Below, piece after piece: positions 12,401 to 19,543 of a stretch of 64,000 bases of DNA. A program made the translations under genes and the position numbers. This DNA is from an uncultured Brevundimonas sp. Its GTDB lineage: Bacteria > Pseudomonadota > Alphaproteobacteria > Caulobacterales > Caulobacteraceae. The stretch lies in assembly GCF_947305955.1 (NCBI RefSeq), contig NZ_CAMZFB010000002.1:56731-120730 (forward strand), written 5' to 3'. Below the pieces are notes generated by a model. It saw nothing but the letters and a program-made list of their open reading frames with translations. It did not search any database and had not been told where the DNA came from. Numbering within the stretch: the first letter of the stretch is position 1; the number at the start of each line of letters is the position of its first letter.

Positions 12401-12804
12401 TCGATCTGTTGGCCAATATGACCCTCTATGCCGAGGATGTGTGGGGCCAGTCGTCCGAGGCGACCCTGTCGTCCTTCCTGAACGTCAATGCGCTCAACAG
12501 CATCAACCAGCCGCTGGTGGGGGGCAGCACGGGCTTCAGGACGTTCGCCTTTGATCAGGACCTCATCGATGTGCCGGATCATGATTATGGCCACGACCAC
12601 GGCGGCGATTGGGGACGCGGCGACTGCGATGACGGCGTCGATTTCGACCAGTGGCTTGAGGACGACGATCTGGTGATTGCCGGTCTTCAGGACGATGCCC
12701 TCGCCGCTTCCGGAACGGCCTTTGATCACGGCTTTGCGGCAGAGCCGGTCTTTACCGCGCCGCTCCCGCCCCTGAGTGACGATCACCACGACCTGGTGAT
12801 CTGA
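6430..12804 (+). CDS. giant BapA/LapA-like RTX adhesin secreted by type I system
   Basis: A 2,124-residue surface adhesin. Residues 1-170 form a BapA-prefix-like region with an Ala/Val-rich hydrophobic segment (IMAVVAGAAVAGVAVA) expected to retain the protein during secretion. Residues 174-683 are six 85-residue Ig-like repeats. Residues 690-1225 hold longer repeats sharing DGIDADELADG-type openings, followed by T1SS-adhesin domains. Calcium-binding GGxGxDxL nonapeptides lie at about 1628-1700. The RTX array sits between two related modules (about 1460-1610 and 1870-2020). The tail is rich in His and Asp. The start ATG 6430 has GGAG 7 bases upstream; an upstream in-frame GTG lacks one. TolC, ABC and HlyD genes follow directly. 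No LapG or LapD gene is visible in the window. Confidence 0.9.
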   Translation: MPAQTNAFIVKAKLVAGEASAAAAETLNVQGLVNVAGFDRIYLAEYASNITGMVREGANLLVYGPNGELLTVQNFYEGLNVKDLLLMDGQNGLVAMETGAVTDGPMALSSTSAGEPAPFESLTETPGENSTSNSGTSPTNIMAVVAGAAVAGVAVAQAQDDDKNTDPTPDGQPDTTPPAAPTGLVFAADGSTLSGSAEPGSTVTVRDAQGQVIGTVTAGADGTFSVTLNPPLQNGETVTVVATDAANNVSDPAQIFAPDITPPAAASDVEINPDGTELTGRGEPGATVEIRDGNGNVLAETTIRADGNFTIPLVPPLVDAETVTVVLIDDAGNTSQPATATAPDLTAPDAASDVSVSADGSRVEGRGEAGATVEIRDASGNVIGSGQVGPDGTFSVPLSPALVDSETVTVVLTDGAGNTSQPATATAPDLTAPDAASDVTVSADGTRVEGRGEAGATVEIRDASGNVIGSGQVGADGTFSLPLSPALLDSERVRVVLIDEAGNSSPPATATAPDLTAPDAASDVSVSADGTRVQGRGEVGATVEIRDASGNVIGSGQVDADGTFSVPVSPTLVNNDVVRVVLTDEAGNSSQPVTATGPDLTPPDAATDLSVTLDGTVMTGRGEAGATIDVRDENGNLVGTGTVNGDGTFSVDLVPPQQTGGELGVVLRDAAGNPSQPAIAYAPDIVTGDPLGQPVLTIDEAAGGIDADELADGITVRISLPEGSDVGDIFYVVLQGEGGVVYTFEQEMVGDDIAYGYVEINIGRHVDGLYSAYAYVVSDDGRTSPNSNTVDFEVIAGEPNHGSFPLDAPVVTVPEAVDGIDADELADGIEVRVNLIQGSDVGDTIIVVVSSMGAPYSVTHTITGDDIAFGYASINIGSNFSDGTYSVTARVEVADGRVSPVSAPVPITVDTSVVTPPKPSVDIPEAADGVTGAEAADGIQVVVTLTPNSAQGDTVILSDQDGEIMQYQLTAGDIAAGSVTLTIPAGPAGTYTVSATIVGSGGTSPASDPVSYDILPVASGTTVSLDPVAGDDVINAAEAQGSVIVSGQVTGEYQAGDIVQITLGNTTFNGVVAADGRFSIGLPGSMLTGGTLTAVVRATTAEGVQDFTATRSYEVDLAAPSAPSVSVPAAADGVIDDAELADGVTAQVSLPQDAEAGDKIMVSITGPAGTTTVEHVITAGDLLAGTVGVPLGSALPDGAYQVSARIVDAAGNSSASSSPVSFAVDAVQLDPGTASASLSESDLSAVATGNLPLEDVTGSVSLVLSGPTATFTSKGETIVWSLNNDGALEGRAGGRLVVLASVDAQGGYEVQLFDGIDHPANSDTLILPITVTATDDTGSATGAINVAIADGAPVLAAPGTVSPATPGTVVGTLVTDMGADGGELRSVTVDGLTFTRDASGQLSPTGTSSTVISWSVDGDVIRLTTVRGETVEIDTATGAYSVDVTGQGAQVATPSNPVVGMATSGGLLGLIDANVLGVIRLDTQQFYTATDADNDLVSLKLSSRSLLSIGSFNYNAALAFELGLKITETPWQALGGAGLFGDIGITITALDGGQMDSWKLNEFLGSVTFGNNVLTASVLSGLSMVATDSRGEQTSLSDVELADLGVGKGLLEALLPDVNVSGNNDSNVLNGNDNATGNRLDNRLYGYGGDDVLNGNRGNDLLRGGAGNDILNGGDGNDILIGGTGVDIMTGGAGSDLFRFEKGDAFGINSTLRDVIEDFSNASLSSGGDVLDLSSLLQGEGRIGKTAGNLANYLHFEATAEGTVIHISTVGAFAGGYGPMNQIATDHRILLKGVDLTAGFDSDVAIINDLLARNKLIVDVLKTSSAGGHGDLEIIADVVDGDGDGGQTSVIISEDLLTPGAGNHAPVVGAEADSWFLTGGLLGYSLNGQDLLVADADNNLAKVEVAYRPLLAVNLSPLGFAYDESLATLYGYNVQLVANEGLLGVVAPSARIVITSASGDPLDNEQINEFLATVRLVDLQGDLLSSSLLSVDLLANMTLYAEDVWGQSSEATLSSFLNVNALNSINQPLVGGSTGFRTFAFDQDLIDVPDHDYGHDHGGDWGRGDCDDGVDFDQWLEDDDLVIAGLQDDALAASGTAFDHGFAAEPVFTAPLPPLSDDHHDLVI
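6949..8478 (+). repeat. six tandem 255-bp repeats coding for Ig-like domains
   Basis: The motif PD(L/I)T(A/P)P at the start of each unit recurs at 6949, 7204, 7459, 7714, 7969 and 8224, with the next boundary at 8479, always exactly 255 bp (85 codons) apart. The central three units are nearly identical (EIRDASGNVIGSGQV recurs), which suggests recent duplication or gene conversion. Such arrays are prone to expansion, contraction and assembly collapse. Confidence 0.9.
11311..11530 (+). repeat. RTX calcium-binding nonapeptide array
   Basis: Codes for consecutive glycine/aspartate nonapeptides (GGDDVLNGN, RGNDLLRGG, AGNDILNGG, DGNDILIGG), about seven units. In type I secreted proteins these fold into a calcium-bound parallel beta-roll outside the cell, usually close to the C-terminal secretion signal. 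Here about 425 residues follow it. Confidence 0.88.
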
Positions 12805-12812
12805 CGATGGCT

Positions 12813-12847
12813 CACCATGCCCTGCGGAAAACACGCAGGGCATGGTG
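12813..12847 (+). terminator. strong hairpin between adhesin and TolC-like gene
   Basis: A perfect 14-bp stem (CACCATGCCCTGCG with its complement) and 7-base loop, 8 bp after the adhesin stop. No U-run follows, so it may act as a leaky attenuator or protect the mRNA 3' end, lowering expression of the secretion genes relative to the adhesin, rather than terminate fully. Confidence 0.55.
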
Positions 12848-12928
12848 AAGCTTAACCTCTCGGTTTAGTGTTTCATTGTTATCTCAAACTCACCACTGAG
12901 TCGGATATTCCAGAGCGGGGGCGTAAAG

Positions 12929-14206
12929 GTGCGGTTCTTTCGGGTAGGGCAACCAACAGCAGCGGCGGTTCTGGCTCTGGTCTTGTCGGCAGGCACGCCA
13001 GCCTTGGCCCGCGACCCTGCTGGCGAGGCAGAGATGGCGGCGGCTGTCCGAGAGGCGTTGCGGCGCGATCCCGATGTGCGGGCCACCTATGCCGAGGTCG
13101 AGGTGGCCGAGGTCGAGGGCGACATTGCCCGTAACGGTTACCTGCCTGCGCTGAATGCTTCGGCGGGTCCGGAATCTGCGGGTGTCGGTTATGACGTCAG
13201 CCTGTCCCAGACCCTCTACGACTGGGGTCAGATTCGCGCGACCGTGCAACGCGCCGATGCCGTCACCGCTGAACAGCGTGCCAGTTATCTGATCAAGCGC
13301 GACGATGTGGCGCTGGAAGTGGTGGAGCTGTGGCTGGATATCGCCCAGGGCCGTGCCCAGCTCGATCTCATTCGTGGCCATATCGAACGCCTGTCCCGCC
13401 TTCAGGGCATGGCGCAGGAACGGGTGGCGGGCCGCTATTCGGATCAGGCGGAGCTGGGGCGGGCCAATCTGGCCGTCTCGACCGCACAGGCGACACGTGC
13501 CCGCCTGAACGGCGATCTGGCCGAGGCCGAAAATGCGTTTCAGGAACTGGTCGGCTATCCCGCTACCCGTGTCCTGATCCCCGACCAACCGGCCTTTATG
13601 GCTGCCGTCGCCAGTGGTCCGCAGCTTGAGGCCGCCATCACGGCGTCGCCGCTTTATCGCCGGGCCGTCCATACCGCCGAGGCGGCCGATGCCTCCTATG
13701 CCGAGGCGAGGGCTTCGGCCCGTCCGCGCCTGGTGGTCGAGGGATCGGTGCAAAAGCGCGAGATCGGCGGGCGGCTGATCGATGACTCTTCGATCGGCCT
13801 ACGCCTTCGTATGAACACCCAACAGGGGCTATCGGCGTTCCAGCGCCCGCGCGCCGAACAGGCCCGTCGCGATGCGGCGCGGCTGGGCACCGAAACCATC
13901 GCCCGCGAACTGCGCCGCAAGGTGGCCTCGCTACAGGTCTCCGACCGCGCTCTCGAAGGCCGCATCAATGCGCTGGCCGATCAGGTCAGCCAGTCCGATC
14001 AGGTGCGCTCGACCTATGCCGAGCAGTTTGTGGTCGGTCGCCGCGACATTCAGGACCTCGTCCTGATGGAGAACGAATATTTCGAGGCCGAGCGGCAGAT
14101 TATCGAATTGACCATCGAACGGTTGCGCACCCAGTACAGGGCCGCCGCCCAATTGGGGCTGCTTGCCGAGGCTCTCGCCCCATCGGGGGGGACCGCCAGC
14201 CGATGA
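12929..14206 (+). CDS. TolC-family outer membrane channel of the type I secretion system
   Basis: A 425-residue outer membrane efflux protein forming the exit duct for the adhesin. It has an N-terminal signal peptide ending near ALA at residue 27, then two long coiled-coil repeats (outer membrane efflux protein family), with SLSQTLYDWGQIRATV at the first beta-strand region as in LapE/TolC proteins of adhesin systems. The start is a GTG at 12929 with GGGGG about 8 bases upstream. Its stop overlaps the ABC transporter start (ATGA, 4 bp), indicating translational coupling. It is the first gene of a four-gene overlapping unit (outer membrane channel, ABC, HlyD, regulator). Confidence 0.88.
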   Translation: MRFFRVGQPTAAAVLALVLSAGTPALARDPAGEAEMAAAVREALRRDPDVRATYAEVEVAEVEGDIARNGYLPALNASAGPESAGVGYDVSLSQTLYDWGQIRATVQRADAVTAEQRASYLIKRDDVALEVVELWLDIAQGRAQLDLIRGHIERLSRLQGMAQERVAGRYSDQAELGRANLAVSTAQATRARLNGDLAEAENAFQELVGYPATRVLIPDQPAFMAAVASGPQLEAAITASPLYRRAVHTAEAADASYAEARASARPRLVVEGSVQKREIGGRLIDDSSIGLRLRMNTQQGLSAFQRPRAEQARRDAARLGTETIARELRRKVASLQVSDRALEGRINALADQVSQSDQVRSTYAEQFVVGRRDIQDLVLMENEYFEAERQIIELTIERLRTQYRAAAQLGLLAEALAPSGGTASR

Positions 14207-16323
14207 CCCGCCGCCCTCTCCCCCCGGAGGTTGACCCCCTAAGAGAAGGCCTCAGCCTGTTGGCCGCAGAGCTGGGCTGCAAGACCACAGCCGCCATGTT
14301 GGGCGACGGGCTGCCGCTGGAAGATGGCCGCCTGCCGCTGGATCAGGTACGGCGGGCCATGCGGCGCGCGGGGCTGTCGGCACGGGTGGTGCCGCTGGCG
14401 CTGGATGATGTGCCGGATGATTTGTTCCCGACCCTGCTGCTGCTGAAGAACGGGCGCACGCTGGTGTTTGCGGGGCGCGACGGTGATCAGGCCATTGTGC
14501 TCAGCCCCTTTACCGATGGCGGTGCCCATCTGGTGCCGATGGAGCGGCTGAAGGCCAACTATGCGGGACAGATGGTTTTTGCCCGTCCGGTCTATCGCAG
14601 CGATGACCGCGCGGGGGCCTATGCCCGCCCCAAGCCTAGGCACTGGCTGCGCGGCACGGTCGCCGAGGCGTGGCCCAGCTTTATCGAGGTCGGGGCCGCC
14701 GCCATCTTTGCCAACCTTCTGGCGGTGGGCACGTCGCTGTTTGCCATGCAGGTCTATGACCGCGTGGTGCCCACGTCGAACTTTCCGACCCTGTGGGTGC
14801 TGGCCTCCGGCGTGGTGATCGCCATCCTGTTGGAGCTGTTGCTGCGTCAGCTCCGCGCACATCTGTTGGAGGCGACGGGAAAGTCGCTGGACCTCAAACT
14901 GTCGTCGCGACTGTTTGAGCAGGTCATGGCCGTGCGCCTGTCGGCCAAGCCGGGATCGACGGGGGCCTTTGCCAGTCAGGTGAAAGAGTTCGAGTCGGTG
15001 CGCGAGTTTTTCACCGCCTCGACCGTCGCCGCCTTCAGCGATGCGCCCTTCATCCTGCTGTTTATCGGGGTGATTGCCATATTGGGCGGTCCGGTGGCCT
15101 TTGCACCCTTGGCGGCGGTGATCCTGATGATCGTGCCCGCATGGCTGATGCAGTCCAAGATGGCGGCCCTGTCGCGAGAGAACCTGCGCGAAGGGGCGGT
15201 CAAACACGGTCTGCTGCTGGAAACCGTCGATAATCTGGAAGGGTTGAAAGCCGCACGGGGCGAGGGGCGGAACCTGCGCCAATGGGATCTGATGTCGGCG
15301 ACGCTGGCGGAGTCCGGCCTCAAGACACGCAACCTCTCGACAGCGCTCAGCGCCATCGGGTCCAGCGTCCAGCAATTGGCCTATGTCGGGGCTGTGGTGA
15401 TCGGCGTCTATCAGATCGCGGGCGGTCACATGACCATGGGCGCGCTGGTTGCCTGTTCGCTTCTGGTGTCGCGCGCGATTTCGCCAACCAACCAGTTCGT
15501 CGGCATCATGTCGCGCTGGCAGTACATCAAGGTCGCGCTGGAAGGGCTGGACCAGTTGATGGCTGCCCCTGTCGAGCGCCCGCAGGACCGCACCTTCACC
15601 CGCAAAACCGATCTTCAGGGCCACTATAAACTCGAAGGCGTCGAGGTGGCCTTTGGTGCTGACGCCGCGCCCGTGCTCAACATCCAGAGGCTGGAAATCC
15701 ATCCGGGCGAGCGGATTGCCCTGATTGGCGGCAATGGTGCGGGCAAGTCGACCCTGCTGCGGTCGCTGTCGGGCCTTGGCGACATCACGGCGGGGCGTCT
15801 GCTGTTGGACGATGTCAGCCTCAGCCAGATCGATCCGGCAGACCGTCGCCACGCGATCGGCTACCTGCCGCAGGATGCGGTGCTGTTCCACGGCACGCTG
15901 CGGGACAATCTGACGCTGGATGGCGGGCGTCACTCCGATGACGACTTGCTGGATGCGCTCGACGCGGTGGGGCTGGGCGGCTATGTGCGCGCCCATCCGC
16001 AGGGACTGGACTTGCCACTGGTGGGACGCGGAAGCGTGTCGGGCGGCCAACGTCAGGCCATCGGCATGGCGCGACTGATCCTGCAGGACCCGCGCATTGT
16101 CCTGATGGACGAACCGACGGCGGCCTTTGACCAGAATAACGAAGCGCGCCTGATCGGCTTCCTGAAACAGTGGCTGGAGGGACGGACGGCTGTGATCGCC
16201 ACCCACCGTCGCTCGGTCCTGACGCTGACGGATCGCATGGTGGCCCTGTCCAATGGCCGCGTGGTCGGGTCCGGTCCGGCGACAGGTGGTGTGGTGCATA
16301 GGGGGCGCGTGGCCCATGGCTAG
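14203..16323 (+). CDS. type I secretion ABC transporter (LapB/RtxB-like, with C39-like domain)
   Basis: A 706-residue inner-membrane exporter that energises adhesin secretion. Residues 1-130 resemble the C39 peptidase fold but lack the catalytic Cys, as in the C39-like domains of HlyB/LapB, which bind substrate without cutting it. Transmembrane segments follow (about 160-440), then the nucleotide-binding domain with Walker A GGNGAGKST (about 508-516), signature VSGGQ (about 612), Walker B IVLMDEP (about 632) and the switch His in THRR. It starts inside the stop of the TolC-like gene and overlaps the HlyD gene by 8 bp, so the three parts are probably produced in fixed ratio. Specificity for the upstream adhesin is inferred from linkage. 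Confidence 0.92.
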   Translation: MTRRPLPPEVDPLREGLSLLAAELGCKTTAAMLGDGLPLEDGRLPLDQVRRAMRRAGLSARVVPLALDDVPDDLFPTLLLLKNGRTLVFAGRDGDQAIVLSPFTDGGAHLVPMERLKANYAGQMVFARPVYRSDDRAGAYARPKPRHWLRGTVAEAWPSFIEVGAAAIFANLLAVGTSLFAMQVYDRVVPTSNFPTLWVLASGVVIAILLELLLRQLRAHLLEATGKSLDLKLSSRLFEQVMAVRLSAKPGSTGAFASQVKEFESVREFFTASTVAAFSDAPFILLFIGVIAILGGPVAFAPLAAVILMIVPAWLMQSKMAALSRENLREGAVKHGLLLETVDNLEGLKAARGEGRNLRQWDLMSATLAESGLKTRNLSTALSAIGSSVQQLAYVGAVVIGVYQIAGGHMTMGALVACSLLVSRAISPTNQFVGIMSRWQYIKVALEGLDQLMAAPVERPQDRTFTRKTDLQGHYKLEGVEVAFGADAAPVLNIQRLEIHPGERIALIGGNGAGKSTLLRSLSGLGDITAGRLLLDDVSLSQIDPADRRHAIGYLPQDAVLFHGTLRDNLTLDGGRHSDDDLLDALDAVGLGGYVRAHPQGLDLPLVGRGSVSGGQRQAIGMARLILQDPRIVLMDEPTAAFDQNNEARLIGFLKQWLEGRTAVIATHRRSVLTLTDRMVALSNGRVVGSGPATGGVVHRGRVAHG

Positions 16324-17506
16324 TGACCGCGCCATTTCGCGCCAGCTGCGCCGCGCCCTTGCCGACACCCGCGAGGGCGAGGCCCATCCTCTGGCCCGCC
16401 CCATACTGTGGGCCTGTGTCGGTGTGGTCTTTATCTTTGTGGTCTGGTCGTCGTGGGCCACGGTGGATGAGGTGGTGCGTGGCGAGGGCAAGATCGTGCC
16501 CAACAGCCGCGTGCAGACGATCCAGAGTCTGGAAGGCGGCATCCTCAGTGATCTGATGGTGCGCGAGGGCGAGATCGTCGAAGCCGGTCAGGTGCTGGCC
16601 AAGCTGGACGACACTCGCTTCAACACCGCCGCCGGAGAGACCGAGGCTCAGGTCAAGGCCCTGACCGCCGCCATTGCCCGCCTCGAGGCCGAGGTGCTGG
16701 GCCAGACGGAAATCCGCTTCCCCGACACCATCCCCGCGAATGATCCGGTGATCGCCTCCGAGCGCGCCCTGTTTCGCGCCCGTCGTCACAACCTGAATGC
16801 CACGCTCGCCGCCCTGTCATCGGAAACCAGCTATGCCCAGCGCCAGCTGTCCATGGTCCGCCCCTTGGCCGAGCGCGGCGTGGTGTCCGAAGTGGAGTCG
16901 CTTCGTCTGGGCAAGGATATCGCGGCCCTGACCGGGCGACAGACCGAGGTCCGCAACACCTATATGCAGGAAGCCTATTCGGAACTGGCGTCGAAGAAGG
17001 CCGAACTGGCCGCCCAGACCCAGATCCTGAACCAGCGGCGCGACCAGTTGGAACGCACCGAGCTGACGGCTCCGGTCAAGGCGCGGGTCAATGACATCAT
17101 GATCACCACCCGTGGCGGGGTGGTCCAGCCGGGCCAGCCGATCATGCAGCTGACCCCCGTCGAGGACCAGCTGTTGGTCGAGGTGAAGATTCAGCCGCGC
17201 GATGTGGCCTTCCTGCGCGAGGGCATGCCCGCACGGGTCAAGATCACCGCCTATGACTATACGGTCTATGGCGACCTTCCGGGCAGTGTCGAACAGATCA
17301 GCGAGGACACGATCGAGGAGGACACGCCGCGCGGGAAGATGGCCTTCTATAGCGTGCTGATCCGTACCGACCGCGCCTATCTGGAAAAGAATGGCCGGCG
17401 CCTGCCGATCCGCCCCGGCATGGTGGCGCAGGTCGATGTGCAGTCGGGCCAGCGCACCATCCTGTCCTATCTCCTCAAACCGCTGTTGAAGGCGCGACTG
17501 ACATGA
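16316..17506 (+). CDS. HlyD-family membrane fusion protein of the type I secretion system
   Basis: A 396-residue periplasmic adaptor linking the ABC transporter to the outer membrane channel. It has a short cytoplasmic N-terminus, one transmembrane helix (about residues 30-48), a lipoyl-like half (GKIVPNSRVQTIQSLEGGI), a long alpha-hairpin, and a beta-barrel end with the HlyD signature RDVAFLREGMPARVKITAYDY. I chose the ATG at 16316, which overlaps the ABC gene by 8 bp; a frame opening at 16253 would add unrelated residues. Its stop overlaps the next start by 4 bp. Length and order match LapC-type adaptors. Confidence 0.9.
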   Translation: MASDRAISRQLRRALADTREGEAHPLARPILWACVGVVFIFVVWSSWATVDEVVRGEGKIVPNSRVQTIQSLEGGILSDLMVREGEIVEAGQVLAKLDDTRFNTAAGETEAQVKALTAAIARLEAEVLGQTEIRFPDTIPANDPVIASERALFRARRHNLNATLAALSSETSYAQRQLSMVRPLAERGVVSEVESLRLGKDIAALTGRQTEVRNTYMQEAYSELASKKAELAAQTQILNQRRDQLERTELTAPVKARVNDIMITTRGGVVQPGQPIMQLTPVEDQLLVEVKIQPRDVAFLREGMPARVKITAYDYTVYGDLPGSVEQISEDTIEEDTPRGKMAFYSVLIRTDRAYLEKNGRRLPIRPGMVAQVDVQSGQRTILSYLLKPLLKARLT

Positions 17507-19341
17507 TCGCCGCGCCCTTTACCCCCGCACTGGAAGCCACCGCCGAGGGTCAGCGCATTTTGGCGCGGGACTGGTCGCGGCATGCTCTCGGTCCGCTGGC
17601 ATCGTGGGATCAGGGACTGCTGTCTGCGCTGGCCTATATGCTGCCAATGGGCGTGCCCGCGGCCCTGTTGTGGGGGCCTGATGCGCGGCTGTTTTTCAAC
17701 GGCGCGTTTGAACAGGCCTTCTCCGACCGCAACCTCGTACAGGGGCAATCTGTCGGTGACACCAGCGATGCCCTGTGGAAGTCGCTGGTCAGCTATCGCG
17801 CGGGCGGCAGCGAGGTGTCCATCGCGGCCAAAGGCGTCACCGACTGGTGGCAGGTGAACCAGTCGCCGCTGCACGATGCCGAGGGGCGGGTCAGGGGACG
17901 GCTGGTCCTGTTGTTTAACATCGCGGCGCGCAAACTGGCCGAACAGGCGCTGGTGGCCAGTGAGGAAGCCATGCTGGGCCTGATGGACCAGCAGCCTCGC
18001 TATCTATGGCGGACTGATCCGGTCGGGCGTCCGATCTGGATCAACCGTCTGGGACGACAGTTCATCGGCGTCGAGAAGATGGAAGGGCTGGACCTGTCGC
18101 GGATCATCCTGTCCCCCGATCTGGCGGTATTGATGACCGAGCTTCAGGGCCATCTGGCCACCAAGACGCCCATGACCATTCAGGTGCGCGTCCGCTCGGC
18201 CTCGGCGGGGGTACGGTGGTGCCTGATGCATTTCACGCCGCTGACGGATGTGAAGGGCGCGGTCCATGCCTGGGCGGGTTCGGGTGTGGATATCCAGCAC
18301 TGGCATGACGCAGCCAGTGCCGCCACGCGGGTGCTGGCCGAACACGAAGGCCCCTATGGCGCGCGGCCCGCCTATGACCGCTATGGCCGCGAGCAGTTCG
18401 CCTTTGTGGCGGATATCGAGACGGGCCGGATGCGACCGCTCGATCCGGTCGGGGGGCAGGAGTGGGGGCTCAATCTTGAGGGGCCGCCGGAACTGTGGGC
18501 CGACTGGCTGATGCGCCTTCCGCCGGACCAGCGCGAGCGTGCGGACGATACCTTCTCCATCGCGGCTGAAGGCGGTGTGGCCGAGGACCTCTGGACCGTT
18601 TTTACGCCCGATGGCACCGAGCGCGACGTGCATGTCACGGTCTTTTCCATTGAAAGCCCGGACGGTGTGGTCCGCAAACTGGGCGGGGTGCTGGCCCCTG
18701 TCGAGAAGCGACCGGAGCAGCGCATCTATCTGATCGATATGATCGGTGACGATCCGGCCCAGCGGGGCAGGCTGGCGCGTTGTCTGTCGCTGTTGGGGGC
18801 GCGGGTCCATCGTTTCGACAGTCTGGAGGATTTCGCCATCAGCCTTGGCGACCTGCGGCGCGGGGCGGTGGTGATCCGCTCGGGCCAGCCCCGCGATGAT
18901 CTGGGCGGGGCCTTGGACATGCTGTCGCGCAACCGTGCCCATTTCCCGTGGCTGGTGCTGGCCCAGTCAGAGACCACGACGCTGGAGGTGGTCGAGTTGA
19001 TGCGGAACGGTGCCCAGACGGTCCTGCCGCCGGATGTGAAAAGGGCCGAACTTCTGGCCGCCGTGCGCGAAGCCATCCCGCCGCCCGTCAAGGACGAGAT
19101 CGTCCCCTCCGACAGCGCCGAGCGGATTGCCGCCCTGTCCAAGTGTGAGCGGCAGGTGCTGGAAGGTCTTTTGGCGGGCGGCACCAACAAGGTGATCGCG
19201 GCGCAGTTGAACCTCAGCCCGCGCACCGTCGAGGCCCATCGCGCGCACCTGATGGACAGGCTTGGCGCACGGTCACTGGCCGACCTGATGCGTATCGTCG
19301 GGCCGCACTATCTGGCAGAGCCGAGCCGCCGCAACGGATAG
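17503..19341 (+). CDS. PAS / degenerate-receiver / LuxR-type regulator in the adhesin secretion operon
   Basis: A 612-residue cytoplasmic regulator. The N-terminus (DWSRHALGPLASW, residues 23-35) matches the PAS-type sensor domain of many histidine kinases; a second PAS follows at about 150-260. Residues 407-525 look like a receiver domain (RIYLIDMIGDDP ... LVLAQSETTTLEVVELMRNGAQTVLP), but where the phospho-accepting Asp is expected the sequence reads VVIRSG, so phosphorylation is unlikely. A LuxR/FixJ helix-turn-helix ends the protein (about 544-600, LSPRTVEAHRAHLMDRLGA). No kinase domain is present. It overlaps the HlyD gene by 4 bp (ATGA), so it is made with the secretion machinery and may feed back on adhesin expression; that target is inferred. 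Confidence 0.8.
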   Translation: MIAAPFTPALEATAEGQRILARDWSRHALGPLASWDQGLLSALAYMLPMGVPAALLWGPDARLFFNGAFEQAFSDRNLVQGQSVGDTSDALWKSLVSYRAGGSEVSIAAKGVTDWWQVNQSPLHDAEGRVRGRLVLLFNIAARKLAEQALVASEEAMLGLMDQQPRYLWRTDPVGRPIWINRLGRQFIGVEKMEGLDLSRIILSPDLAVLMTELQGHLATKTPMTIQVRVRSASAGVRWCLMHFTPLTDVKGAVHAWAGSGVDIQHWHDAASAATRVLAEHEGPYGARPAYDRYGREQFAFVADIETGRMRPLDPVGGQEWGLNLEGPPELWADWLMRLPPDQRERADDTFSIAAEGGVAEDLWTVFTPDGTERDVHVTVFSIESPDGVVRKLGGVLAPVEKRPEQRIYLIDMIGDDPAQRGRLARCLSLLGARVHRFDSLEDFAISLGDLRRGAVVIRSGQPRDDLGGALDMLSRNRAHFPWLVLAQSETTTLEVVELMRNGAQTVLPPDVKRAELLAAVREAIPPPVKDEIVPSDSAERIAALSKCERQVLEGLLAGGTNKVIAAQLNLSPRTVEAHRAHLMDRLGARSLADLMRIVGPHYLAEPSRRNG

Positions 19342-19360
19342 GTTTTCGGGGAAGGTCCCA

Positions 19361-19445
19361 TGGTGCCGGTGGTCGGACTCGAACCGACACTCCTTGCGGA
19401 ACCGGATTTTGAGTCCGGCGCGTCTACCAATTCCACCACACCGGC
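19361..19445 (-). tRNA. tRNA-Leu (anticodon CAA)
   Basis: An 85-nt class II tRNA read on the minus strand. The acceptor stem GCCGGTG pairs with CACCGGC, followed by discriminator A and encoded CCA. The anticodon stem CCGGA/TCCGG encloses the loop CTCAAAA with anticodon CAA (complement at 19409-19411). A long variable arm is followed by GTTCGAGTC in the T-arm. It decodes UUG. It stands alone in the 3' flank of the LuxR-type regulator; no integrase lies next to it. Confidence 0.95.
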
Positions 19446-19511
19446 ACGGTCTGGGAAGGAGGCGCAATCTAGCGATGCCTTCGCTGTGGTCAATCGGTTG
19501 GTGAAAAGAAA

Positions 19512-19535
19512 AACGCCGCCCCGAAGAGCGGCGTT
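19512..19535 (-). terminator. terminator of the fumarylacetoacetase-family gene
   Basis: AACGCCGC / GCGGCGTT 8-bp stem with an 8-base loop followed by TTTCTTTT when read on the minus strand, 8 bp after the stop codon of the 19544-20551 gene. Confidence 0.85.
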
Positions 19536-19543
19536 GTAAATGG

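Noticed and set aside
17503..19341. LuxR-type protein as a hybrid histidine kinase
   Set aside because: There are PAS-like domains but no His-kinase dimerisation or ATPase motifs before the receiver-like domain and HTH.
19361..19445. tRNA-Leu as an integration site
   Set aside because: No integrase, no duplicated tRNA 3' end and no change in gene character on either side.
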